Source: Perkinsus chesapeaki (taxonomy: Eukaryota; Perkinsozoa; Perkinsida; Perkinsidae). From it: a stretch of DNA of 31,992 nt. The DNA is taken from the NCBI GenBank assembly GCA_013115145.1, contig JAAPAO010000409.1, positions 1-31,992 on the forward strand, read 5' to 3'. The notes under the pieces were generated by a model that worked only from the letters and a program-made list of their open reading frames with translations, was not told the origin of the DNA and searched no databases. The position numbers were made by a program, and so were the translations under genes. Positions 19,056 through 27,883 of this stretch are shown here, piece after piece (the stretch's first letter is position 1; the number at the start of each line of letters is the position of its first letter).

Positions 19056-22000
19056 ATGTTTCGTGCTGTCTTCGTACTGCGTTACAGTGGTCCCCAGCTG
19101 TGGACTACCTATCAGATGTCCTACAAGGTTACCCTGCTCATCGTGACGGCCAAGGCCATTCGTGTGGATTGTTTCAATCTCCATCCGTCGCTAGCAAGTC
19201 CGTGAATTTCAACTTTGCTGGTCTCAAGGTGTATGTAAACTTGCCCAATGAGGTGTACGAGATGTCCTCCGGGCGTGCGATATTTCGAAATCCCATCTTC
19301 TACGGTGTTCCTTCTGTGTCTCAACTATACCGCTGTCGCCGTGGTAGTTGGGGAACACCTGCCTGTAGCACTATTCGCCAGCATTTACCCCCGATGGATG
19401 ATGAGCGATGATCCACTTGTTTGCACCATCACCCTACCAGCCCAGCTTTCACCAATACCCGAAAATGATAAAGTAGCCGTAGCCTCGCGAAGCCCCTAAT
19501 TGGTCGAGTAGGTGAAGCACAAACTGTTCCTCGACCAAGAGCAACGATACAGCTGGAACAGCCAGAGTCAGCACTGGAGCGAGTTCGTTAGAGCGTGGCG
19601 AGTGGGCCGATGCTGATGGCGATTGTAACCAACTCCCTGCTGTGCAGGAGCGGTGTCCGGAACCCAAGAGCTCGGAAGCTTTCCGTCAGTGGATGGATGA
19701 TACAAAGAAGTGTTATCAGCTACTGTGTGCTGGCTGGCAGCGTCGAGATAGCGAGGAGTCCGGATTTGCTGTCGACATCTGGTGGGACAGCAGCATCGTG
19801 CGAAGCGTCCGTACTTGCCTTCAGCCTTCCCGAGGAGCATTGTCCTGCCAACATCTTAAGCGCCTCAACGGATGTAGACATCCCAGCGACTCGTATCCCT
19901 CAGTCCGACAGTGGTTGGCTCATCAGTTGTCTCTCTTACGGGTCTCCACTGACAGCGCCCCAACGCTGCCAACAGTCCCGCTGGAGGCCTCGCCGATGCC
20001 AATTCGAAGGGACAGTGTGGCAAGGTCGAGCGGGATGTACACCTCCTTGAGCGCGGAGTTCCTGGCCGATCTTGAGAGTTTGGTGGGCACCACGAGACGA
20101 AACAAGTGACCACTCTGCGCTTCAGGCAGACTCTATTCACAGCGGACTTCGACCGTTCCAGTGGCCAGGGTCCTCGCCTTCCACAGATGCCCCAGGGAAC
20201 TCGCAAGACGGAGAAAACTACAGCGTATCAAGTGCAGGCGTCGTCCTGTTGTCACCTCTTTATCAGTCTGGCAGCAACACGTCCAGCGAAATCGGAAATA
20301 CAGCAGTTCTGTTTTCGCCTCCGTTGATCACCTCCCCAACCTCTGCCGACTTTCAGAGCTACTCCTCCTACCCTTGCGAGGGAGAGCAGTCCCGGCAGGT
20401 AGCGGCTACTACAGGTGCCCATTGTCGAATCAGTCGTATCAGGCCAGGCCTTTGCGGCTCAGTAGTGGTGATTTGTCTATCTCACCGAGCTCTACCAACT
20501 CCATGTCGCGAGAAGTCGACGGAGCGGAGCGCGCCAATATCAGCCAGGTGGGTTTGTGGGAATGACCGTTGTCATTCATGAGTACGTTCGAGCAGCTTGT
20601 TGATGCTATAGAGACCGCAGATGACTCGGCAGACGGCAAGAGGATCTCCGGGACTCCCACGAAGGTCAGTGAATAATGCTGGTTGGTGGGGCTGTGCAGA
20701 GTTCCTATAGGAGGACCCCGACGCTCTCCAAGACGAGTCTCCGATTTTACCACAACGAACGCCCCTAGCTGAAGTGGAGGACATCGAATGCGAGTCTCTG
20801 GTCATTCTCGGTGCAAGTGAGTTGCCGGGGACAGGGTGTTGTGTGGCACCGTCACATCAGGCTTCGGCAGCGGATCTGGGCCTCTGTCATCGTCCTCTGG
20901 CCGCCGTAACGGAGGACTGGACTACATGCTCCACCGAACGCCACTGGAATCCATATCAGAGGAGCTGGAGGCGGAAGAGGCTGCTGCTGACCATGCAGAT
21001 GTTATCCGTGAGCTGGTATTGAAACTGGTTGGATAGACTGCATCTCGGTCAGGCCAGGAATCCAACAGTTTCCCTCTAAATAGGGGGTTCACCCCGGCAA
21101 AGGAGCGGAGCCACGATGAAGTGATGGTCGTCCGAGTGAACTCGGCCTTCTCCTCAGCAGGCAGCTCCCCCTTTGGCGCATCGGAGGAGGCGCGGTCAGA
21201 AACAGCCGATCCTGATGGTGAATCCATCCCAGGATCTGGCAACAAGAATCGGTTATCAGAACGCGAACTCTTCCCTGCCTCCAACGAATCCCTCGAATCT
21301 GCTGACAGCATTCACAACGTGGACATTTCCGCCCCTCTGAGTGCTTCGAGCCACTCGTTACAAGATGGTTGTGTCGGAGGGGATACTGAAGTATCCAGGG
21401 TTGGTGCCAGCAAACGAAATAGTGGTGTGCTGGAAGTTGACATTGAGATTGCTGAACGGTGTACTGATTCCGAGTATATGACGCCAACTAGCGGGCAGCA
21501 GTCCCCTGTGGAGGAGGTCAATTTATCCTCGGGAGATCGCACCGATGCCAATAGCGTCGCTTGCCATTCCGTAGACCAGGAGCATGCTGGCCTTTTGTAC
21601 AGCGACTCAGCTCACGGTGAGCAGGTCGGTCACTCCGCAGATTTGAGTGGTGGGTAACAGCGATGTTCGTAGTCCTATTGATATTGCCTTCTCGCAGGTA
21701 TTGAGATCAGAGCCGATCACGGAGGGAGCAACGAGAAGGAACCACTGGGTTTGCGTTGCTGGTTCACCCGGTTCCGGTCGCCGAGTCCCCCTCACTCCCA
21801 GCCGGACGAGTCAAGGCCGGCGCCGGGCCACCGACGTTCCCGCTCCGCTGACCTTACCAATGCACGATGCAGTCGCGTTGTGCATGATCGAAGTGGACAC
21901 AGTTGGAAGCAATCACAGTTTAGTACCACGTCACGGAGAGGTGCCAACATGCTCACTACTGAGGAGAGAGAGCTTCTGAGGATACGCGAGGAAAGGGAAA

Positions 22001-22193
22001 ACTTGCGCAACCAGATGTTGCGTAATCAGAGGTTTGCCGCTAAGATTTATAACGGCACCCGGCCAGCGCCACTGGTAACATCCTCAAACAACAGCTGTCG
22101 CGCACGCGTTTTCAGGTTCGGGAGCGCCGCCCTATCTTCACTCGGTCGAAGAACGTAATTAAGGAACCGGCAGTTCGAAACTTCCGGTTTTGA
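19056..22193 (+). CDS. About 880-aa unknown protein, 12 exons, disordered C-half
   Basis: Exons: 19056-19201, 19253-19472, 19512-19601, 19648-20082, 20126-20398, 20443-20547, 20593-20664, 20711-20810, 20861-21015, 21058-21649, 21698-22074, 22116-22193. All introns are GT-AG, 39-51 nt, and the frame closes across each, which is strong internal support. I recognise no family. The N-terminus (MFRAVFVLRYSG) and exon 2 contain one long hydrophobic segment (VFLLCLNYTAVAVVVGEHLPV...). A folded region rich in Trp follows (DQEQRYSWNSQSQHWSEFV, QWMDDTKKCYQLLCAGW). The second half is Ser/Asp/Glu-rich and probably disordered, with a basic coiled coil near the end (ERELLRIREERENLRNQ). The first exon and start are the weakest part; the last intron restores an ending KNVIKEPAVRNFRF. 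Confidence 0.7.
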
Positions 22194-22572
22194 TTGACTG
22201 ATTAGCACATGTTAGAATGAAGCGCCCGGCATCCATGATAGTTTCGCATACATTTGGCTTGAGTTATCCGAAGCTGACAGGACTTGTTCAAACGATACCA
22301 TGAAGTATTAACGAAAATCAACGGTACACTCAAGTCCGAGTCGGAAATTGCGAGTCGAAACCAATGGATTGTTCGGGACAACGAGTAGGAATGAGAGAAG
22401 GGTACCTCCCGAATGCAGAAGAAGATTTAACAAGCAGAATGCGCCTCCTTACCATGATACTTTAATAACACAAAACACAGTTGAATACTAAAGGATATAC
22501 ATACACTTCTGGTAAACATCAGTTTATACCGAAATACACTCTTGGTAAACATCAGTTCATACCGATCTGGAA
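22194..22572. other. Convergent 3' intergenic region
   Basis: Lies between the stop codons of two converging genes (plus-strand unknown and minus-strand EF-1alpha). It should hold both 3' UTRs. The EF-1alpha side carries the 33-bp tandem repeat listed separately; otherwise I see nothing. Confidence 0.6.
22501..22566 (+). repeat. 33-bp direct repeat, two copies, EF-1alpha 3' flank
   Basis: 22501-22533 and 22534-22566 are adjacent copies of a 33-bp unit. Both share ATACACT and GGTAAACATCAGTT followed by ATACCGA, differing at only a few positions. The second copy ends 6 bp from the EF-1alpha stop codon, so on the minus strand the duplication opens the 3' UTR. The other EF-1alpha copy has no equivalent after its stop. 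Confidence 0.95.
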
Positions 22573-23985
22573 TTATTTGACCTCCTTAGGGGTGGTGGCA
22601 ACACACTTGCCGAGCATAACAACACCGTTGCCCTCCATAAGAGCGACACGGGAAAGACCCTCGCAGTGCTTGAAAGTATCAACAACAAGATGCTGAAGAG
22701 GCTCGAACACAACCTCAGCCATCTCGTTGGACTTCAAGGAATGGGGATCCTCCAACTTCTTGCCACCGGTCTCCTTGCCGACCTTCCAGTTGATCTTGAC
22801 AAGCTTGCAAGCGGAACGGCCAGTACGGACGAAGGCGATGGGAGAGTAACCAACCTTCAACTCACCGGGGACATCCAAGATCTGGACCTGGGCGGTGAAG
22901 TTAGCGATATGCTGAAGAGTCTTATCGTTCTTGGCGATCATGCAGTCACCAACACGGGGCATGTTATCCTTGTTGAGGCCCTTGACGTTAAGACCGACGT
23001 TATCACCGGGATAAGCCTCGTTCTCACGCTTGTGATGCATCTCGATGGTAAAGACCTTGCCACCGCAGGGAGTGGCGGGGGTATGAGTAGGCATGAAGAT
23101 GACATCCTCATTGGGCTTGACAACACCCTGCTCAACACGGCCGGTAAGAACATCACCGACACCCTTGATCTTGTAGATACCGGAAAGAGGGACACGGACG
23201 GGAGCGTCACTGACACGCTTGGGGACGGTGGCGAACTTATCTAGAGCATCGTACAAAGTCTCGACGTGAATCTTCTCGGTGTCCTTGACGGTACGAAGCA
23301 CATCCATTCCCTTCCACCAAGGCATCTTGTCGGACTTGTGGATAAGATTATCACCACACCAGCCGGAGATGGGGAGGATGGGGACGCACTTCTCAACGAA
23401 GTCCTTCTTCCAGCCGACACGGCCGAGCATGTTCTTCATCTCATCACGGATCTCATCATAACGAGCCTCCTTGTAACCGGCGACATCGGAATCCATCTTG
23501 TTGACACCAACAATCAATTGCTTGACGCCCAACAAGTTGATAAGACGAGCATGCTGACGGGTCTGGCCCTGAATCTCACCAGCCTTGTGGTTACCACGGG
23601 CGATGGCGGTACCGAAGTTACCATCGGCGGGAACCATAAGAAGAGCAACATCAGCCTGAGAGGCACCGGTGATCATGTTCTTGATGAAATCTCTATGGCC
23701 GGGGGCATCAATAACGGTATAATGCCAGTTCTCGGTGAAGAACTCCTTGGTACTGCAAGCAATGGTGACACCACGCTCACGCTCCTCCTTCTGGCGATCC
23801 ATATAGAAGGCGAAGGCGAAGGAGGATTTGCCAAGACGGTCGGCCTCTTGCTTCAGCTTCTCCATCTCTCTCTCGGAGACACCGCCGAGCTCGAACAACA
23901 AACGACCGGTGGTGGTGGATTTACCGGAATCGACGTGACCGCAGATCACGATGGACATATGAGTCTTCTCTCCAGCGGCAGCCAT
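22573..23985 (-). CDS. EEF1A: Translation elongation factor 1-alpha, copy 1
   Basis: GTPase that delivers aminoacyl-tRNA to the ribosomal A site. 470 aa from ATG at 23985 (MAAAGEKTHMS), intronless. G1 GHVDSGKS (residues 16-23), the DAPGH and NKMD motifs and all three domains are complete. The frame stays open upstream of this ATG, but the family starts here. By my count it differs from copy 2 at about 20 of 470 residues, for example DALDKFATVPKRVSDAPV versus DALEKFATVPPRVIDAPM. Codon use is extremely biased toward C- and G-ending codons, as expected for a very highly expressed gene; this bias also creates long spurious antisense frames. Confidence 0.98.
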   Translation of the reverse strand: MAAAGEKTHMSIVICGHVDSGKSTTTGRLLFELGGVSEREMEKLKQEADRLGKSSFAFAFYMDRQKEERERGVTIACSTKEFFTENWHYTVIDAPGHRDFIKNMITGASQADVALLMVPADGNFGTAIARGNHKAGEIQGQTRQHARLINLLGVKQLIVGVNKMDSDVAGYKEARYDEIRDEMKNMLGRVGWKKDFVEKCVPILPISGWCGDNLIHKSDKMPWWKGMDVLRTVKDTEKIHVETLYDALDKFATVPKRVSDAPVRVPLSGIYKIKGVGDVLTGRVEQGVVKPNEDVIFMPTHTPATPCGGKVFTIEMHHKRENEAYPGDNVGLNVKGLNKDNMPRVGDCMIAKNDKTLQHIANFTAQVQILDVPGELKVGYSPIAFVRTGRSACKLVKINWKVGKETGGKKLEDPHSLKSNEMAEVVFEPLQHLVVDTFKHCEGLSRVALMEGNGVVMLGKCVATTPKEVK

Positions 23986-24717
23986 GATTATGAGGTTTGA
24001 GAAAAAAGTCTCCAGATAAACTGAGGAAGATAGACTGAACCCACCGGACAATGAGGAGAACTAACGGAGAGCGGCGATGCACACAAGCGACCAGCGGCTA
24101 TGGCACACTATCGTATAGCGAAGCTAAAGAATCTTGCGAAGCGAACACAACATTGCTCCAGGGACACCGAGATACTTGTTCATTCAATAATACGAGCTTT
24201 CACGGGACAGATTTTGTGTTTCAAGCTGCGAGCTGTAATGACACAACGCAATGCCCAGCATCACCGGCGAATTATACATGGCACAGTCCTCTAATCTAAC
24301 TGTTGATCAGCATTGAATCGCTGCATTACCGACAAGAATTGGAGCAGTGATGCGGTTGCGCATCTCGTTAAATTGTTTCCGTCAAGCGGGAAATAGAACT
24401 TTAAAAGGTGTAGCGGATGTGAGTCACATCATGTGACTGCTCCTGCCAAAGAACGCTCCGTCGAGTCACAGAGGACTATGCGACTGAAAGTCTTCAAACC
24501 ACTGGGCGAAGCATTATAGTATCGTAACTTCGACGTTCGAAATGTTTGATACTTTATCTACTTCACAGATGTCACACCCACTTTTTTGTAAAAAATGCGA
24601 CCGCGGTTCCCAACTTTAACGTTGATCACGATTCGGAGTCGTCGATTACTGCTCTGTGTCATGCTATAGCTTTACATCGTTGATCAAGTGAATATTCAAA
24701 TAACGCGACAGCTTGAT
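23986..24717. other. 5' flank of EF-1alpha copy 1
   Basis: Presumed promoter and leader of EF-1alpha copy 1. It holds the 17-nt dyad described separately. A plus-strand frame at 24051-24299 (82 codons, several Cys and Asn-x-Ser/Thr) has no splice or homology support and I do not call it a gene. Confidence 0.5.
24422..24438. promoter_or_regulatory. 17-nt perfect dyad, candidate factor site
   Basis: AGTCACATCATGTGACT is a perfect palindrome around one central base, about 440 bp upstream of the EF-1alpha copy 1 start codon. Half-site AGTCACAT with TGAGTCA at its edge looks like a bZIP/bHLH-type target, but that reading is inference. I find no second copy upstream of EF-1alpha copy 2. Confidence 0.4.
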
Positions 24718-24975
24718 CTATTTACTCGCGCACATCGCCCTCAGAACGTCCGCTATGCATGGTTTGGGCTCGTTTGTTGTTTCCGCGTGTGTGGATGGTT
24801 CACGCAAGAACTGATATTTATTTGAGAAGTTGTTAAGGTATGCGAAGTACACCATGCGCTTTCGGTCCGTGTCGCTCTCCTGCAAAATTGTCATTACTCG
24901 GTGAACTACGAACTTGGAGTAGAAAGGAAACGAGCCACAGCAATGCAAAAACGACCACAGTAATGTGTAGGCCAT
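24718..24975 (-). CDS. Possible small membrane protein, low support
   Basis: An 85-codon open frame from ATG (MAYTLLWSFLHCC) to TAA, in the space between the EF-1alpha genes. An overlapping frame extending to 25069 has a cleaner membrane-like stretch (HITVVVFALLWLVSFLLQ) that could be spliced (GT at 24913 to AG at 24880) onto the same C-terminal part, FAYLNNFSNKYQFLREP and onward. That intron would be 34 nt, shorter than the window's norm. No family recognised; it may be chance. Confidence 0.3.
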   Translation of the reverse strand: MAYTLLWSFLHCCGSFPFYSKFVVHRVMTILQESDTDRKRMVYFAYLNNFSNKYQFLREPSTHAETTNEPKPCIADVLRAMCASK

Positions 24976-25069
24976 TTCTTAGATCAGACACTGAACGAGT
25001 ATCAACATTGACGAACGAGGCTTGCGGGGGTTCACCGCAACAACACGAACGCTCAGACAATTTGTTCAA

Positions 25070-25428
25070 GATATCATCATGTCAGACTATTAACAGTAAG
25101 ATTGTACAACCGGCGATCACTGAACACCTAGTGAGTGCACAAATGATTCTGTCAATCACGGCTTATTGTAGCAGTTGGCACAACTAACACAGCCATAATA
25201 GAAGCGCTGAGAGCTGTCAAATAACTGCAGTGTAAATCAACTTCCGAAGAGCCTTTAATTTACAACTCAGTGACATATCAGTGGCGGTTTTCCGTTGAAA
25301 GAACCCTGGCATATAATAAGCGAGACGTATCATCACCTATGTAACCATAAGAATCTTTCTCATAGCTGCTAGACAATGTGGGGGATAAGTTTACTGTAAT
25401 CGTAATCAACTGATTCACTTAACAATCC
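25070..25428. other. Intergenic 3' of EF-1alpha copy 2
   Basis: Presumed 3' flank of EF-1alpha copy 2 plus the upstream side of the doubtful small ORF. I see no repeat like the one after copy 1, no structured RNA and no convincing frame. Confidence 0.5.
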
Positions 25429-26841
25429 TTACTTGACCTCCTTGGCGGCGGTGGCGACACACTTACCAAGCATGACAACACCGTTACCCTCCATAAGGGC
25501 GACACGGGAAAGGCCCTCGCAGTGCTTGAAGGAGTCAACAACAAGGTGCTGAAGAGGCTCGAAGACAACCTCAGCCATCTCGTTGGACTTCAAGGAATGG
25601 GGATCCTCCATCTTCTTGCCACCGGTCTCCTTGCCGACCTTCCAGTTGATCTTGGCAAGCTTGCAAGCGGAACGGCCAGTACGGACGAAGGCGATGGGAG
25701 AGTAACCAACCTTGATCTCACCGGGGACATCCAAGATCTGGACCTGGGCGGTGAAGTTAGCAACGTGCTGGAGGGTCTTGTCGGACTTGGCGATCATGCA
25801 GTCACCAACACGGGGCATGTTATCCTTGTTGAGACCCTTGACGTTAAGACCGACGTTGTCACCGGGGAGAGCCTGCTCCTCACGCTTGTGATGCATCTCG
25901 ATGGTGAAGACCTTGCCACCGCAGGGAGTGGCGGGGGTATGAGTAGGCATGAAGATGACATCCTCATTGGGCTTGACAACACCCTGCTCAACACGGCCGG
26001 TAAGAACATCACCGACACCCTTGATCTTGTAGATACCGGAAAGAGGAACACGCATGGGGGCGTCAATGACACGAGGAGGGACGGTGGCGAACTTCTCGAG
26101 GGCATCGTACAAAGTCTCGACGTGAATCTTCTCGGTGTCCTTGACGGTACGAAGGACATCCATTCCCTTCCACCAAGGCATCTTCTCGGACTTGTGGATA
26201 AGGTTATCACCACACCAGCCGGAGATGGGGAGGATGGGGACGCACTTCTCAACGAAGTCCTTCTTCCAGCCGACACGGCCGAGCATGTTCTTCATCTCAT
26301 CACGGATCTCATCATAACGAGCCTCCTTGTAACCGGCGACATCGGAATCCATCTTGTTGACACCAACAATCAATTGCTTGACGCCCAACAAGTTGATAAG
26401 ACGAGCATGCTGACGAGTCTGGCCCTGAATCTCACCAGCCTTGTGGTTACCACGGGCGATGGCGGTACCGAAGTTACCATCGGCGGGAACCATAAGAAGA
26501 GCAACATCAGCCTGAGAGGCACCGGTGATCATGTTCTTGATGAAATCTCTATGGCCGGGGGCATCAATAACGGTGTAATGCCACGACTCAGTGAAGAACT
26601 CCTTGGTGGTGCAAGCAATGGTGACACCACGCTCACGCTCCTCCTTTTGGCGATCCATATAGAAGGCGAAGGCGAAGGAGGACTTGCCAAGACGGTCGGC
26701 CTCGGCCTTAAGCTTCTCCATCTCTCTCTCGGAGACACCGCCGAGCTCGAACAACAAACGGCCGGTGGTGGTCGACTTGCCGGAATCGACGTGACCGCAG
26801 ATCACGATGGACATATGAGTCTTCTCTCCAGTGGCAGCCAT
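25429..26841 (-). CDS. EEF1A: Translation elongation factor 1-alpha, copy 2
   Basis: Same length and orientation as copy 1 (470 aa, MAATGEKTHMS), intronless, with GHVDSGKS, DAPGH and NKMD intact, so both copies look functional. The pair is a tandem duplication offset by 2856 bp. The block 26183-26579 is almost identical in nucleotides to 23327-23723 of copy 1 (about four differences by eye), while the ends of the genes and the flanks have diverged. On the coding strand a CTCTTCAG sits 36 bp upstream of the ATG and could be a splice or trans-splice acceptor (inference). Confidence 0.98.
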   Translation of the reverse strand: MAATGEKTHMSIVICGHVDSGKSTTTGRLLFELGGVSEREMEKLKAEADRLGKSSFAFAFYMDRQKEERERGVTIACTTKEFFTESWHYTVIDAPGHRDFIKNMITGASQADVALLMVPADGNFGTAIARGNHKAGEIQGQTRQHARLINLLGVKQLIVGVNKMDSDVAGYKEARYDEIRDEMKNMLGRVGWKKDFVEKCVPILPISGWCGDNLIHKSEKMPWWKGMDVLRTVKDTEKIHVETLYDALEKFATVPPRVIDAPMRVPLSGIYKIKGVGDVLTGRVEQGVVKPNEDVIFMPTHTPATPCGGKVFTIEMHHKREEQALPGDNVGLNVKGLNKDNMPRVGDCMIAKSDKTLQHVANFTAQVQILDVPGEIKVGYSPIAFVRTGRSACKLAKINWKVGKETGGKKMEDPHSLKSNEMAEVVFEPLQHLVVDSFKHCEGLSRVALMEGNGVVMLGKCVATAAKEVK

Positions 26842-27136
26842 GGTTTTGCGCGGAAAACGTGTAAAGCCTGAAGAGACAGTTAATACGAGTTAAAAAGCGA
26901 TCTCAGGAGTTTAGCGAAAGAGACCATTGCCGAGAGTGGTAAAGGATCTACTAGTTTAACCTTAATTTAATTAGCTGTTTGGAGCTTTGCCGACATCTTT
27001 GTTGCTATACCAAAATCGATCACGCTGTGTGCATGCGTTCAAAAATCGGCGCATGTTCTTTGTGTTAATCGTCTACTTTGCCATTTGAATTGAATTTCTT
27101 GTACCTATTGCGATACTCTCCATCGCTGACATCGCT
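26842..27136. other. 5' flank of EF-1alpha copy 2
   Basis: Presumed promoter region of EF-1alpha copy 2. It is AT-richer than the gene, with a TTTAACCTTAATTTAATTAG stretch near 26956. I see no TATA-type element that I would defend and no dyad like the one upstream of copy 1. Confidence 0.45.
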
Positions 27137-27409
27137 TCAAGATGTTAGATTAGGTTGTATAGGCCCGACCATCGTTTGAAAGGGCCAAAAACGTCTTTTT
27201 AGAAGGATCTCCCGCGGCATTGTCCTAAACGCCACATAACGCAACACCTTGTGCAACATGTCCCTCTCGTGAGCATCCCCTCCAATAGTCCCGACCTTGA
27301 GCCCCACGTATAGACTAGCAAAAGGCCTCTCACCATAAGAGACACAATTCACACTCCGACACTTGGAATCTCGAGCGTTGCTAATTCCAAGCAGAATCCT
27401 CGCGAAAAC
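27137..27409 (-). CDS. Possible terminal exon of an unknown gene
   Basis: An open frame of about 90 codons ending in TGA at 27137. The sequence around SYGERPFASLYVGLKVGTIGGDAHERDM and RYVAFRTMPREILLKRRFWPF reads like protein, but no family is recognised and no upstream exon was found. The upstream limit is the in-frame stop at 27410-27412; a splice acceptor CTTAAG|TTTTCG lies right there. It could be a remnant or chance. Confidence 0.28.
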   Translation of the reverse strand, partial: VFARILLGISNARDSKCRSVNCVSYGERPFASLYVGLKVGTIGGDAHERDMLHKVLRYVAFRTMPREILLKRRFWPFQTMVGPIQPNLTS

Positions 27410-27412
27410 TTA

Positions 27413-27883
27413 AGGGATTAGATGTTCTACTACGAGCAGTCCATTAGCTTCGTTCGTGTCAGCGCAGCGGAAAAAGAAATCTTCCAAAGATTGTGTCGAA
27501 GGTTTGCACAAAAGATTCTCATACGGGTATCTCAAGTGCGTAAGATGAGTACTGCAAATCTTCCCACTTCCGAGACTCCAACGTAGGATATTCTGAAGAA
27601 AGGTTTATGAGCCGTCTTGATGTGCTCTACGCCGGGATTGATCCCGCGACCTCCCGCATCGTAGAGTATATTATTACCCGTTACACCATTTATCCTATAG
27701 TGATCTTCTTTTGAATTGGACGAAAGCAATGATGGGTTCATACTTTGAGTTTCCCGTCTCGATTTTAAGCATTTGGCCCTTCACTGTTGCCGTTTAGGAA
27801 TTGCTTGTTGTTTTCCTAATGTGCCATAGGCGGTTACTTCGGCTCTTTCTAGCCGTGACCCTGGTAGTAATTGCGGACCACGA
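27413..27883. other. Intergenic with tRNA-like segment
   Basis: No gene is supported apart from the tRNA-like sequence on the minus strand (27614-27692, listed separately). This should include the promoter of the GBP-like gene that starts just downstream. Confidence 0.5.
27614..27692 (-). other. tRNA-like sequence, probably pseudogene
   Basis: Read on the minus strand it carries an A-box-like TGGTGTAACGGGTA, then GCGGGAGGTC, then GCGGGATCAATCCCGG, a good B-box/T-arm. Relative to a normal tRNA the 5' half of the anticodon stem and the 5' acceptor strand are missing. Instead CTCTACG and CGTAGAG pair around the T-arm. It is best read as a decayed tRNA (Asp- or Val-like) or a tRNA-derived element; not a working tRNA gene. 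Confidence 0.45.

Noticed and set aside
24051-24299. 82-codon Cys-rich plus-strand frame as a secreted peptide gene
   Set aside because: Lies in the EF-1alpha 5' flank, no signal peptide, no splice or family support.
25522-26871. 449-codon plus-strand open frame opposite EF-1alpha copy 2, and the 192- and 244-codon equivalents opposite copy 1
   Set aside because: It mirrors the strongly biased codons of EF-1alpha on the other strand (repetitive LVTG, HLV, DLD patterns) and has no independent features.
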